Below, one piece after another: positions 41,120-41,233 of a stretch of 41,233 nt of DNA. The number at the start of each line of letters is the position of its first letter. Position 1 is the stretch's first letter. Below the pieces are notes generated by a model, which worked only from the letters and a program-made list of their open reading frames with translations, was not told where the DNA came from and searched no databases. This DNA is from JAEUMW01 sp039807745 (lineage in GTDB: Bacteria > Pseudomonadota > Gammaproteobacteria > Burkholderiales > JAEUMW01), in contig JBDHRV010000012.1 of assembly GCA_039807745.1 (NCBI GenBank), positions 1 through 41,233 of the forward strand, read 5' to 3'. The translations under genes and the position numbers were made by a program.

Positions 41120-41233
41120 GGTGCTGTCTCCTTACTGGTCGCCGGGCGCAGCGAGCCTGCTCACCGGCTGAATGGCGGACCCGCGGTGCTAACCCGGGTC
41201 GGGATCGCCGTAAGGATACCCCTGACTTGTTGC

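Noticed and set aside
1..41233. CRISPR arrays, tRNA or rRNA genes
   Set aside because: No regularly spaced direct repeats of CRISPR length and no tRNA- or rRNA-like sequence was seen in a reading by eye; a scan with dedicated tools would settle this.

Overview
The window is a G+C-rich, densely coded chromosomal segment from a methylotrophic proteobacterium, most likely a betaproteobacterium. That placement is my inference from codon style and from the mxaRSACKL plus xoxFGJ methanol-oxidation genes; no rRNA or tRNA is present to confirm it. I count about 41 protein-coding genes plus one transposase remnant. I saw no tRNA, rRNA, CRISPR array or complete insertion sequence.

Left part (1-12.0 kb): methanol oxidation. 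After the 3' end of an MFS permease come mxaR-S-A-C-K-L, an overlapping run encoding a MoxR-type AAA+ ATPase, a DUF58 protein, two von Willebrand A proteins and accessory membrane proteins. In other methylotrophs this set activates PQQ methanol dehydrogenase. A leftward pterin carbinolamine dehydratase gene follows. Then comes the rightward lanthanide-type methanol dehydrogenase unit: xoxF, xoxG (cytochrome c), xoxJ (periplasmic binding protein), an exported protein I cannot name, and a thioredoxin. mxaF, mxaI and mxaD are absent from the window. A strong hairpin with a T-run lies between xoxF and xoxG.

Middle (12.0-24.6 kb): a LysR regulator diverges from an RND efflux pair (membrane fusion protein and permease) that is followed by a DUF4126 membrane protein. 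Next is an accessory patch at about 17.8-21.5 kb that looks less G+C-rich. It holds an IS91-like transposase remnant, a large phospholipase C-like phosphoesterase with an N-terminal beta/gamma-crystallin domain, and a vapBC toxin-antitoxin pair with a perfect palindrome at its promoter. A methyltransferase gene and a divergent AraC regulator-arginase pair follow.

Right-centre (24.8-31.9 kb): eleven co-directional genes that look like a redox or quinone stress set: pirin, WrbA, SDR, cytochrome b561, two YceI proteins, a DedA-rhodanese fusion, a LigB-like dioxygenase, an MliC-like lipoprotein, a short DMT protein and DoxX. A strong hairpin ends this run.

Right end (31.9-41.2 kb): leftward genes for small envelope proteins (glycine-zipper lipoprotein, Rap1a/Tai-like protein, a hypothetical), an L,D-transpeptidase with a duplicated domain, an EamA transporter, a berberine-bridge-type FAD enzyme and a diiron protein. 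These are followed by a rightward OmpR-type regulator and soluble hybrid histidine kinase pair, with repeated GTAAC-containing sites before each gene, and a convergent CBS-pair protein.
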